A stretch of 64,000 bases of DNA from Anaerofilum faecale (GTDB taxonomy: Bacteria; Bacillota; Clostridia; Oscillospirales; Ruminococcaceae), in the NCBI GenBank assembly GCA_019114265.1, contig DXFV01000043.1:3315-67314 (forward strand), given 5' to 3'. The notes beneath the pieces are model-generated. The model was not told the DNA's origin. It saw only the letters and a list, made by a program, of their open reading frames with translations, and ran no database searches. The stretch's first letter is position 1. Each line of letters opens with the position of its first letter. This document shows positions 1-6,892 of the stretch, in pieces. The position numbers and the translations under genes were made by a program.

Positions 1-1325
1 GGAACATACAACAAACAGTTTTGTTCGTAACAAAACGGCGACGGTGCCGCAAAATCGCCTGTCTTGCGAATTCCGGCCAACCCCATCATTTGTTTTGTCC
101 GCGCGAAGCTGTTGCCGGCCATAAGAGTACCGGATGTAAGCACCGCTGGTATTTCTCTCTGCCACAGCGCCCGTCGCAGCTGGTGCGGTATCTCCCGACT
201 GGCGGCGCACAGACCTGGCACACCCTTCCGGTCATATTGAATCATTCGGACATAGCGTTGGTCCCGTTCCAAAAACAGACTGACGGTTTGTTCTGCTTCT
301 CCCAGCCGGTCCAAAAGTCCGCGCGGCAGACTGCCGGCAAGCTGCCGCAGAAAGTTTTGGCATTTTTTGAGTGTGGTCGTTCGCTGTGCTGTGAGAACAA
401 ACGGCAGGCGCTGATCGCCACCGCGTTTCTCTTCTCGTCTGATTGATCTCAGAAGCTGCTCAAATCCTGCCCGGAGCTCCTGCGCGGTACGAATGCATTT
501 TTCTTTTTCCAGCAAAATGCAAAGTGTTTCATAATCTTCTGGATACAGATGTTTCTCATACATCTGACTGGCTGCCTGGCACAGTTTATGTGCTTCGTCC
601 ACAATCACCGCGCTATAACTCTGCAAAAGAGGGCGGAGCTCCTGCCGGCAATGCTCTGCATCTGCCAGCAGATAATTGTGATTGCAGATCTGAATGTCAA
701 GAGATTCACTCTGCACCGTTTTCAGGTATTTATGGTATCGGCAGATATCACGCTTCAAGCAGTTTTTGGGACACACCTTCGGCACGCAGACCTGCTGGCG
801 GTCAAATCCGCTCAATCCATAGACCTCGTCCATATCGCAATGCTGAAGCAGCGAACGCAGCGCAGTCATTTGGGCTGCGTTTTTCTTTTTTTCAGACACA
901 GTCCGCAGACGAACAGACAGGCGCGCGTCACAGACAAACCGCTCCTTTCCCTTTCGGATACAGGCGCGCAGCGGTACGGAGATGATTTCATTTTCCAGCA
1001 AAATGCGGGACAGAAAAGGGATATATTCTTTCAAAATTGCTTCCTGCAAGGCAACACTGGAAGTGGAGATGACTGCTGGCTTTCGATTTTTTCTGTGTTC
1101 CTGCATATAGTTTTGAAACAGGATGCAGGCAACCAGATAGGCATATGTCTTCCCAATCCCCACCCCGGCATCACAGAGCGCAATACTGCCCTCCAAAAAG
1201 CTGTCCAGCATGGCATGGCAAAGGGCAATTTGTTCTCTGCGCACAGCCAGCCCGCTTTGGGGAAGGATCTGGCCAAAAATCTCCTCTACTAACCTGTGTG
1301 CCTGTTGTTTTGGATTGTCCGTCAT
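1..1325 (-). CDS. DinG/XPD-type ATP-dependent helicase, 3' end cut by window edge
   Basis: I translated the minus strand from the ATG at 1325; the frame stays open for 441 codons to base 1, so the C-terminal helicase half lies outside the window. Visible features are a Walker A motif AGVGIGKT (residues about 53-60), a DEAH box in IVDEAHKL (about 241-248), and four spaced cysteines (C132, then C180/C185, C189 and C195) matching the position of the Fe-S cluster of XPD/DinG helicases. These are superfamily 2 DNA helicases that unwind 5'-to-3'. The start is set by AGGAG about 8 nt upstream. In Firmicutes such DinG-like genes are often cargo of integrated elements, which fits the neighbouring partition genes. 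Family is clear; the exact cysteine ligands and the biological role are inference. Confidence 0.85.
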   Translation of the reverse strand, partial: MTDNPKQQAHRLVEEIFGQILPQSGLAVRREQIALCHAMLDSFLEGSIALCDAGVGIGKTYAYLVACILFQNYMQEHRKNRKPAVISTSSVALQEAILKEYIPFLSRILLENEIISVPLRACIRKGKERFVCDARLSVRLRTVSEKKKNAAQMTALRSLLQHCDMDEVYGLSGFDRQQVCVPKVCPKNCLKRDICRYHKYLKTVQSESLDIQICNHNYLLADAEHCRQELRPLLQSYSAVIVDEAHKLCQAASQMYEKHLYPEDYETLCILLEKEKCIRTAQELRAGFEQLLRSIRREEKRGGDQRLPFVLTAQRTTTLKKCQNFLRQLAGSLPRGLLDRLGEAEQTVSLFLERDQRYVRMIQYDRKGVPGLCAASREIPHQLRRALWQREIPAVLTSGTLMAGNSFARTKQMMGLAGIRKTGDFAAPSPFCYEQNCLLYV

Positions 1326-1765
1326 AAAGCACACTCCTCTTCTGTCGTTCACAGCAAACTGATACAGCGCAGCCTAAAAAGCTGCGCTGCACGGATTCGC
1401 CGTCAACGACGACAATCTGAATTTTCAAAATAAGCGATGTGCCGTATTTGCTGCTTGCCCCCCGGCACCACGGGAACCATGCGGGCGGGCTTTTGGTTTT
1501 AAAGCCGCTTCAAGGCGTTCCAGAGGTCTTGCTGATTACAACCCAAGGTCGGCCAGCCCATCTGACGTGTGAGCAGACGTATCATAGCAACACAGTCCTT
1601 GGCATAGTCATGGCGAAAAGGGTACCTCTCCCTCTTTCCGGACAAAACAGATCGCTCCGGTCGTTTGACCATCTTGGCGCTTTTCCCGCTGTCGCTCGTC
1701 TGTAGGGTGCTGCACACCCGCATGGCTGGTATTGTGTTTTCAAAGAACATGTTGCGTTTTCTGCA
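1326..1765. other. Gene-poor stretch between helicase and HTH regulator
   Basis: About 440 bases with no gene I can support. Two minus-strand open frames exist (1171-1428, overlapping the helicase start, and 1499-1750). Neither has a recognisable family, and their ribosome binding sites are weak. An inverted repeat with 9-bp arms at 1365-1373 and 1381-1389 lies in the helicase leader; it has no T-run after it, so it is not an obvious terminator. Confidence 0.5.
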
Positions 1766-2080
1766 TCAGGAGCTGAAATCGTAAAGAACAGATTGAACGA
1801 TAAGGCTTTTTTCTATGGATAGAGTCGGCAATATCTGCTGTAAAACTTCTGCCTGTATCGAGGTTAAGTATCTGCGATGCTTCCTTTTTGATTGCAAGAG
1901 GTAGATCCCACCACCTCGCCCTCGATCCGTACAAATATCGTACCGCAATGACAAAGCCGTTACATCTTGATAGATTGTTTGTCTTGTTACCTGGAACTGT
2001 TCTGCCAGATCTTTCGCTTTCACTTTTCCATTCTGGCGAAGGATTTCCACGATGGCGTCTCTTCGCCAGTTTGCGTTCAA
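1766..2080 (-). CDS. Small DeoR/HTH_11-type transcriptional regulator
   Basis: A 104-residue protein whose first 55 residues form a winged helix-turn-helix of the DeoR/HTH_11 kind (RRDAIVEILRQNGKVKAKDL, then a recognition helix around VTRQTIYQDV and a wing ending RGRGGGIYLL). The remaining 45 residues are too few for the sugar-phosphate sensor domain of full DeoR proteins, so it is a stand-alone DNA-binding protein. The start is a TTG at 2080, chosen because GAGGTGG lies just upstream and no ATG fits the frame. It sits among plasmid-type genes and may regulate them. Target and ligand are unknown. Confidence 0.7.
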   Translation of the reverse strand: MNANWRRDAIVEILRQNGKVKAKDLAEQFQVTRQTIYQDVTALSLRYDICTDRGRGGGIYLLQSKRKHRRYLTSIQAEVLQQILPTLSIEKSLIVQSVLYDFSS

Positions 2081-2442
2081 ATCCTTTCACCACCTCGATT
2101 TTTGCTCCACACTTATCGTAACAGCTAAATGTCAAATAACTTTTTACTTTTGTTTGATTTCAAAAATAGTTCTGCTAAATATTCTTTATTGTCCATTTTT
2201 AATTACGATGCCAGTTTGTATTTCATGATCGAGTAGGAGATCACCCACTATTGGGGCAATCGTCCTCTTGTATCCCCGTGTAGAATATAAGATTTATGTT
2301 TGTTAGACCGTGAGGATTACCTGTATTGGTATTTCGCAGTGTCTACATCCTTTCTCCAGATTTCACTTGGCACCGACTAACACTTTCTATTGCCAACTCT
2401 GTAATAGATTTTTCTCACCTGGTATGGCCCATGTCAGACTCA
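2081..2442. other. AT-rich intergenic stretch
   Basis: About 360 bases, clearly richer in A and T than anything to the right of position 5400. No gene supported on either strand. A consensus -35-like TTGACA lies on the minus strand at 2130-2135 upstream of the HTH gene, but I see no convincing -10 at the right spacing. The base composition suggests foreign origin. Confidence 0.45.
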
Positions 2443-2610
2443 CTAAAAAGAGCCGCAAGCCAGATGGCTTGCGGCCCTTTTGGGTAGAGCTGCAAAGGTC
2501 TGGCGGGCGCTTGTGCCGAACAGTGCCGCCACTGCCTGTGCCGCCTGCTGCCGCGTCAGGCCGGTCATCTCGATCTCGCAGCCGAAATACTGATCTTTCA
2601 GGTCGATCGC
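2443..2610 (-). pseudogene. Truncated amidoligase remnant
   Basis: Reading the minus strand from about 2610 gives a peptide beginning AIDLKDQYFGCEIEMTGLTR and continuing for about 36 recognisable residues up to LFGTSA. This matches my memory of the N-terminus of the putative amidoligase family carried on Firmicute conjugative elements (ATP-grasp-like ligases of about 300 residues). After that point the sequence is unrelated and ends in a TAG inside a terminator T-run. No ATG or GTG is in frame: the ATG next to the good AGAGGTG site at 2612-2618 is in another frame, so the start is frameshifted as well. It is therefore broken at both ends. Family assignment rests on recognition of the motif, not on a search. 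Confidence 0.55.
2446..2481 (-). terminator. Rho-independent terminator
   Basis: Perfect 10-bp stem GCCGCAAGCC / GGCTTGCGGC with a 4-nt loop. On the minus strand it is followed by TCTTTTT and on the plus strand by CCTTTT, so it may act both ways. Confidence 0.8.
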
Positions 2611-2710
2611 ACATCACCTCTTAACAAGTCGAATGGGCTTGTGTTCTCTCTCCTCTCTATCGCTCATTGTTTTTGCATTACACAACCATAGGCACCATCC
2701 CCTTTTTGGA

Positions 2711-2763
2711 CAAACAAAAAAGCCCCTGCCGGCCGTGCTGTATCGCTCCGGCCGGCAGGGGCT
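2711..2763 (-). terminator. Strong rho-independent terminator of the ParM operon
   Basis: A 14-bp perfect stem (AGCCCCTGCCGGCC and its complement) with a 15-nt loop, followed on the minus strand by TTTTTTGTTTG. It lies just after the stop codon of the ribbon-helix-helix gene at 2774 and so closes the ParM-ParR-RHH transcript. Confidence 0.85.
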
Positions 2764-2773
2764 GGTATCCCTG

Positions 2774-3250
2774 TCACTCGATTTCTTCCGATTCCTGCGG
2801 CTCGTCACACTCCGCGGATTCTTCGTCTGTTTCGCTCGCTTCTCCCCAGGCGGGCACACCGTCGTCCTCGCTGCATTCGCTGTCCTGCGGGGCCTCACAG
2901 CCGCCGTCCGCATCTGTTTCCTCCCGCGCAGCCTGCGCCGCCTCGAACTCCTCGTCTGCTTCTTCCAATGCCTGCTCGATCAGGCCGACTACGAATTCTT
3001 TCTGGCTCAGCTTTTTGCCATACACCTGCTCATACCGCAGCAGGTAGTCCTTGATCTTCTGGAAGAATTCCTCGCTCACCTGAAATGCCAATGTTCTCGT
3101 TTTGCCCATGTTGATTTCTCCTTTCGCATAGTGCTCATTGATGACCATCTCGATGAATTTACTCATCGTGCTTTCACTGCTGCGGATATCCTCGCTGATC
3201 CGGTTGTGCAGTTCCAGCGGGATCTTGCAAGTGATGCCCTTTGTTTCCAT
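2774..3250 (-). CDS. Ribbon-helix-helix-type plasmid protein with acidic tail
   Basis: 158 residues starting at ATG 3250, preceded by a good GGAGG; an upstream in-frame start at 3322 has no such site. Residues 1-40 (ITCKIPLELHNRISEDIRSS and following) and residues about 50-85 (TRTLAFQVSEEFFQKIKDYL and following) each look like a short strand followed by two helices, the pattern of CopG/Arc-type DNA-binding folds. The last 60 residues are mostly Glu, Asp, Ser and Ala, a flexible acidic tail. The gene follows parR by about 150 nt and ends at a strong terminator, so it belongs to the partition operon and may be its regulator or copy-control protein. Function is inferred from context. Confidence 0.6.
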   Translation of the reverse strand: METKGITCKIPLELHNRISEDIRSSESTMSKFIEMVINEHYAKGEINMGKTRTLAFQVSEEFFQKIKDYLLRYEQVYGKKLSQKEFVVGLIEQALEEADEEFEAAQAAREETDADGGCEAPQDSECSEDDGVPAWGEASETDEESAECDEPQESEEIE

Positions 3251-3398
3251 GCGCTTTCCTCCTTGCAGTCGTTGCTCCTTTCGGGCAACACAAGAATATC
3301 CCAAAGCCATCCGCAAAGCCATTCACAAATACCAACAATCCTGCGCGCAGATTAGGGCCGACAAACGTCAGAAGCAACAAGACCGGACATCTTTGCGC

Positions 3399-3671
3399 CT
3401 ATTCGTTTCCCATGAGGCTACCCAGGAATCCCATCATTTCCGCAGGCAGGCTTTCGTCCGGTTTTTCCTGCCGGTATGGAGCAACTGAGTATTCCTCCCG
3501 CAGCACTCGGCGCAATGTGTTTTCCAGATTCTGCTGTCTCTGCGATTGCAGGATGGCCTGCACCAGAAAGGCACTTTTCTGGCCGCTGGGAACAGCCTGC
3601 AGCAGCTCCCACGCTCGCCTGTGATCCGCATTTTGCAGGTTTGGGCGGAACATAAATTTGGGACGCTTCAT
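3399..3671 (-). CDS. ParR-like centromere-binding partner of ParM
   Basis: 90 residues. The ATG overlaps the ParM stop codon by four bases (ATGA), showing tight translational coupling. The N-terminal part (KFMFRPNL, then AWELLQAVPSGQKSAFLVQA) reads as a strand plus two helices, the ribbon-helix-helix fold of ParR proteins that bind the centromere and cap the ParM filament. The C-terminal 40 residues are helical and charged, the part of ParR that contacts ParM. Known ParM operons have exactly this order. Sequence similarity to named ParR proteins was not tested, so the call leans on gene order and size. Confidence 0.65.
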   Translation of the reverse strand: MKRPKFMFRPNLQNADHRRAWELLQAVPSGQKSAFLVQAILQSQRQQNLENTLRRVLREEYSVAPYRQEKPDESLPAEMMGFLGSLMGNE

Positions 3672-4678
3672 CTCGCTTCCTCACGGCCCGACATCTGGTC
3701 CAAAATCCGCTCGAATCCTTCGGCGTTCACCTTGTCGTCCAGCAGGTAAAAAGCCCGGCAAAGGCTGTTGACCGGTCGCGCAGCGATGTAAGCCCCAGTG
3801 GGGCTTACAAGGTCACCGGCGGTTTCGCGCAGCGAAATGGAGGCGGACGCCGACAAGCCGCCGGGGCTGACATTGCGCTTTACGACGCTTGCCCCGCCGC
3901 CCAGGATCACCACCGGCAGAGCTTTCAGGTCAAATCCCGCTTCCATCACGGCTGAGATCAGCCGTTCGGTATACAGCCGACCCTGTGCCTGGATAATACC
4001 GCGGGCCGCTTCATCCATGCTGCAGGGCTGCCCGGCCAATACCCGCTCTGCCTGCGCATCGGTCACAGACAGCCCGGTGTCCCGGCGCACCTGCTCCCGG
4101 ATCTCATCCAGACAGCGGATCATGCCAAGCTCCAGACTGCGGCAGCTGGCCGCATTGGGAACACGGTTGTCCAGCCGCATGAGATCCACCGTCCAGCCGC
4201 CAATGTCCATGAGCAGAACCGACGGCTCGTTCTGAACAAGTTCAGGGTGCAGCGCGATGGCTGAATACCCTTGCGGGAACAGTTTCACGTCCTCGATAGT
4301 GATTTTGTACGCAGTTCCCTCAAACTTGAAAGATACCGTCTGGGAAGAGCGAAGCAGATATTCCCGGAACGGCTTTTTGTCCCGCCCATACCGTGCCAGC
4401 GGCAGGCCCGCCGCGATGGTCACCGAACACTCCGTCGGCGCGCCCCGCTGCTGGATCTCTTTTGTGATCGCCGCCAGTGTCAGCAGGTAGTAGTTGTCAT
4501 TTTCGGTCTTGTCGCGCTGGATCGGCTGCCGGCCGGTACCGCAGACAAAATATCGCCCGCCAAGTTCCAGCGTGTTCTGCAGGGTGTAAGGTTCGTGGCT
4601 GTAAACAGACACACCGGCTGGGAAAGAATGATGCCGGGTCTTGATGGCGTAGTAGCCATGATCGATGCCAATGTTCAT
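3668..4678 (-). CDS. parM: ParM/StbA-family actin-like plasmid segregation ATPase
   Basis: 336 residues, typical for ParM-type actins, which polymerise with ATP and push plasmid copies apart. Visible nucleotide-binding elements are the phosphate-1 region at the N-terminus (GIDHGYYAIKT, with Asp at position 5), the phosphate-2 region LLMDIGGWTVDLM near residue 170, and the adenosine motif VILGGGAS near residue 265. It heads a minus-strand operon with the ParR-like and ribbon-helix-helix genes. A ParM operon in a chromosome indicates an integrated or formerly autonomous plasmid or conjugative element. The ATG at 4678 is the only start consistent with the phosphate-1 motif at the N-terminus. Confidence 0.88.
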   Translation of the reverse strand: MNIGIDHGYYAIKTRHHSFPAGVSVYSHEPYTLQNTLELGGRYFVCGTGRQPIQRDKTENDNYYLLTLAAITKEIQQRGAPTECSVTIAAGLPLARYGRDKKPFREYLLRSSQTVSFKFEGTAYKITIEDVKLFPQGYSAIALHPELVQNEPSVLLMDIGGWTVDLMRLDNRVPNAASCRSLELGMIRCLDEIREQVRRDTGLSVTDAQAERVLAGQPCSMDEAARGIIQAQGRLYTERLISAVMEAGFDLKALPVVILGGGASVVKRNVSPGGLSASASISLRETAGDLVSPTGAYIAARPVNSLCRAFYLLDDKVNAEGFERILDQMSGREEAR

Positions 4679-4796
4679 GTGTTCGTCCTTTCCGGCGTTT
4701 CGCCTTGTGGTTTGTTTCCTGCGGCCGGGAGGGACAGCTTATTCTTTCCCAGCCGGTAAAATATTCAGGGGGAGAGGTGTGGAGAGGGGGAAAACA

Positions 4797-4832
4797 AAAA
4801 AGCGCCCCGGCCAGATGAGCCGAGGCGCTGTC
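4797..4832 (-). terminator. Terminator hairpin in the parM leader
   Basis: A 10-bp stem (GCGCCTCGGC with GCCGGGGCGC on the minus strand, one G-U pair) followed by TTTTTTGTTTT. It lies about 120 nt upstream of parM, so it either blocks read-through into parM or acts as an attenuator. Confidence 0.7.
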
Positions 4833-4961
4833 TGCAAAAGGGTACACTTCCCCCTTGTATTTTGAGACTTTGAAAATTTTGTTTTACGGATTTGTCAATC
4901 TATCTATAAACTGCCGCAAAAATTCTACACACTGCTGGGCAGGAAAAAGGGGGAAATACGC

Positions 4962-5008
4962 AAAAACGGAGCCTCTCCCGCGTGAAATTCCGCTGGGATG
5001 GCTCCGTT
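4962..5008 (-). terminator. Second terminator-like hairpin downstream of tRNA-Tyr
   Basis: Arms AACGGAGCC and GGCTCCGTT enclose a smaller inner stem; on the minus strand the hairpin is followed by a run of T (CCGTTTTTG). Confidence 0.6.
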
Positions 5009-5108
5009 GTCTGTGCGTTCTGGCCGCAAAATCCCTGTGACAGGTTTCGGTCACCAATCCTGTCGCGGGTGGCAAAAAGGCCGAAAATCGACGTTACAAC
5101 AAAGAAAA

Positions 5109-5134
5109 AGTGACCGACAGTAAAATCGGTCACT
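5109..5134 (-). terminator. Terminator of tRNA-Tyr
   Basis: A 9-bp stem AGTGACCGA / TCGGTCACT with an 8-nt loop, followed on the minus strand by TTTTTC. It begins 5 nt after the encoded CCA of the tRNA. Confidence 0.8.
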
Positions 5135-5139
5135 TATCC

Positions 5140-5224
5140 TGGTGGGAGATGGTGGATTCGAACCACCGAAGGCATAGCCAGCAGATTTACAGTCTGTCCC
5201 CTTTGGCCACTCGGGAAATCTCCC
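5140..5224 (-). tRNA. tRNA-Tyr (anticodon GTA)
   Basis: 85 nt including an encoded CCA. The acceptor stem GGGAGAT pairs with ATCTCCC; the T arm carries GGTTCGAATCC; the anticodon loop is CTGTAAA with GTA. A long variable arm (type II) is present, as expected for bacterial tRNA-Tyr. Its 3' end faces the plasmid-like genes, the usual arrangement for elements integrated at tRNA genes. Confidence 0.93.
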
Positions 5225-5258
5225 CTATTCAGTTGTGCGCTCTCTCGAGTGCTTATTT

Positions 5259-5287
5259 ATTATACCAGCGAGGGGCGAAAAAATCAA
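5259..5287 (-). promoter_or_regulatory. Promoter of tRNA-Tyr
   Basis: On the minus strand TTGATT (-35), 17-nt spacer, TATAAT (-10), with an extended -10 TGG directly before the -10. It points at the tRNA 35 nt downstream. Confidence 0.8.
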
Positions 5288-5376
5288 GCCCTTTTTTCAA
5301 ATTTATTTTCTTTTTTTAGATTTACCGAAAACGTGGATAAAATTTGTATTTTTTTCATAAATTCGCGTACAAAATG

Positions 5377-5385
5377 TGATATAAT
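5377..5385 (+). promoter_or_regulatory. Extended -10 promoter of citrate synthase
   Basis: TGATATAAT (TG-n-TATAAT) on the plus strand in an AT-rich stretch, about 40 nt upstream of the gltA start. No good -35 is visible, as is common with extended -10 promoters. Confidence 0.65.
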
Positions 5386-5426
5386 AAGTATGTTAACATT
5401 TTTTTACAGAAAAGGAGGCTGACAGT

Positions 5427-6797
5427 ATGGCATCCAATCCCACTTATTCGGATATCACGCCCGAAGTAGAGATGCTGGCAAAGCTTGCCCTGTCCAACAG
5501 CACCATCGATCCCGAAGACTACACCCGCTACAACGTCAAACGCGGGCTGCGGGATCTGAATGGCAAAGGCGTTCTGGCGGGTCTCACCGAGATCGCCGAC
5601 GTCCATGCATCCGAGACCCTGCCGGACGGCACCACTGTCCCCTGCGACGGCGAGCTGTACTACCGCGGCTATAATGTGCGCGACCTTGTCAAAGGATTTG
5701 TGGACGATCATCGTCTGGGATTTGAGGAGACCGCATATCTTCTCATGTTCGGCCAGCTGCCGAACGCGCAGCAGCTGCACGACTTTGATGCCCAGCTGTG
5801 CCTGTACCGCAGCCTGCCTTCCAACTTTGTGCGGGACGTGATCCTGAAAGCGCCCAACAAGGACATCATGAACGCGCTGGCGCGCAGCATCCTCACGCTG
5901 GCCAGCTACGACGACAACCCCGACGACATCTCGCTGCCCAATGTGGTGCGCCAGTGCATCCAGCTGATCGCGGTGTTCCCGATGCTGGCGGTGTACAGCT
6001 ACCAGGCATACAGCTATTCGGTCGAGGGCAAGAGCCTGTTCATCCACGCGCCCGACCCCAACTTCTCCACCGCCGAGAACATCCTGCATCTGCTGCGCGC
6101 CGACTCGGCCTACACCCCGCTGGAGGCGCTGCTGCTGGACCTGTGTCTGGTGCTGCACGCCGAGCACGGCGGCGGCAACAACTCCACCTTCACCACCCAT
6201 GTGGTCACCAGCTCCGGCACCGATACCTATTCCTGCATGGCGGCCGCGCTGGCCAGCCTGAAAGGCCCCAAGCACGGCGGCGCGAACCTGAAGGTGGTGC
6301 GCATGTTCGACGACCTGAAGGCCAACGTGTCCGACTGGGAGGACGAGCAGGCCCTCACCGCCTATCTGGATCGCCTGCTGAACAAGGAAGGCTTCGACAA
6401 GAGCGGCCTGATCTACGGCATGGGCCACGCCGTCTATTCCCTCAGCGACCCCCGCGCCCGTGTGCTGAAAGGCTTTGTGCGCGATCTGTCGGCCGAAAAG
6501 GGAATGGAAAAGGAGTTTTTGCTCTACGACCGCGTCGAGCGCCTGGCCGCCGACCTCATCAGCCACAAGCGCAAGATCTACAAGGGCGTTTCGGCCAACG
6601 TGGACTTCTACAGCGGCTTCGTATATCGCATGCTGGGTCTGCCGATGGAGCTGTTCACCCCCATCTTTGCCATCGCGCGGGTGGCCGGCTGGAGCGCGCA
6701 CCGCATCGAAGAGCTGATCAACATGGGCAAAATCATCCGTCCCGCCTACCGCAATGTATGCCCTCACCGCGACTATCTGCCGATGGAGGAGCGCTGA
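5427..6797 (+). CDS. gltA: Citrate synthase
   Basis: 456 residues, start ATG preceded by AAAGGAGG. It condenses acetyl-CoA and oxaloacetate to citrate in the cytoplasm. The catalytic triad of the family is visible: His in LHAEHGGGNN (about 245-250), His in YGMGHAVYSLSDPRA (about 333) and Asp in SANVDFYSG (about 392). The N-terminal 50-residue extension is typical of the longer clostridial citrate synthases. It stands alone with its own promoter and terminator. In fermentative Firmicutes the enzyme usually feeds 2-oxoglutarate and glutamate synthesis rather than a full TCA cycle; aconitase and isocitrate dehydrogenase are not in this window. Confidence 0.95.
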   Translation: MASNPTYSDITPEVEMLAKLALSNSTIDPEDYTRYNVKRGLRDLNGKGVLAGLTEIADVHASETLPDGTTVPCDGELYYRGYNVRDLVKGFVDDHRLGFEETAYLLMFGQLPNAQQLHDFDAQLCLYRSLPSNFVRDVILKAPNKDIMNALARSILTLASYDDNPDDISLPNVVRQCIQLIAVFPMLAVYSYQAYSYSVEGKSLFIHAPDPNFSTAENILHLLRADSAYTPLEALLLDLCLVLHAEHGGGNNSTFTTHVVTSSGTDTYSCMAAALASLKGPKHGGANLKVVRMFDDLKANVSDWEDEQALTAYLDRLLNKEGFDKSGLIYGMGHAVYSLSDPRARVLKGFVRDLSAEKGMEKEFLLYDRVERLAADLISHKRKIYKGVSANVDFYSGFVYRMLGLPMELFTPIFAIARVAGWSAHRIEELINMGKIIRPAYRNVCPHRDYLPMEER

Positions 6798-6836
6798 GCC
6801 TTCGATTTTGCTCTCTACACACATCCGTATACAGAA

Positions 6837-6870
6837 AACAGACGCTCTTTTTTCAAGGGCGTCTGTTTTT
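6837..6870. terminator. Bidirectional terminator between gltA and the glycosyltransferase
   Basis: Arms AACAGACGC and GCGTCTGTT, followed on the plus strand by TTTT and flanked by A-rich sequence on the other side. The genes converge here. Confidence 0.75.
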
Positions 6871-6892
6871 GTCTGCGGGATTTTCCGGCCGG

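Larger units (their letters stand above)
4679..5139. other. Leader of parM and downstream flank of tRNA-Tyr; possible parC site
   Basis: A 460-base gap with no gene. ParM systems keep their centromere (parC) directly upstream of parM, so this is where it should lie, but I see no clean set of iterated repeats. A TTGACA sits on the minus strand near 4895 without a good -10. Three separate minus-strand terminator-like hairpins lie here and are listed individually. Confidence 0.4.

Noticed and set aside
1171..1428. 85-residue minus-strand frame overlapping the helicase start
   Set aside because: Overlaps 155 nt of a gene with clear motifs; no family and no good SD. A short leader peptide cannot be excluded.
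1499..1750. 83-residue minus-strand frame (contains RYPFRHDYAKDCVAMIRLLT)
   Set aside because: The C-terminal half looks protein-like and could be a remnant of an element gene, but there is no convincing SD and no family I recognise.
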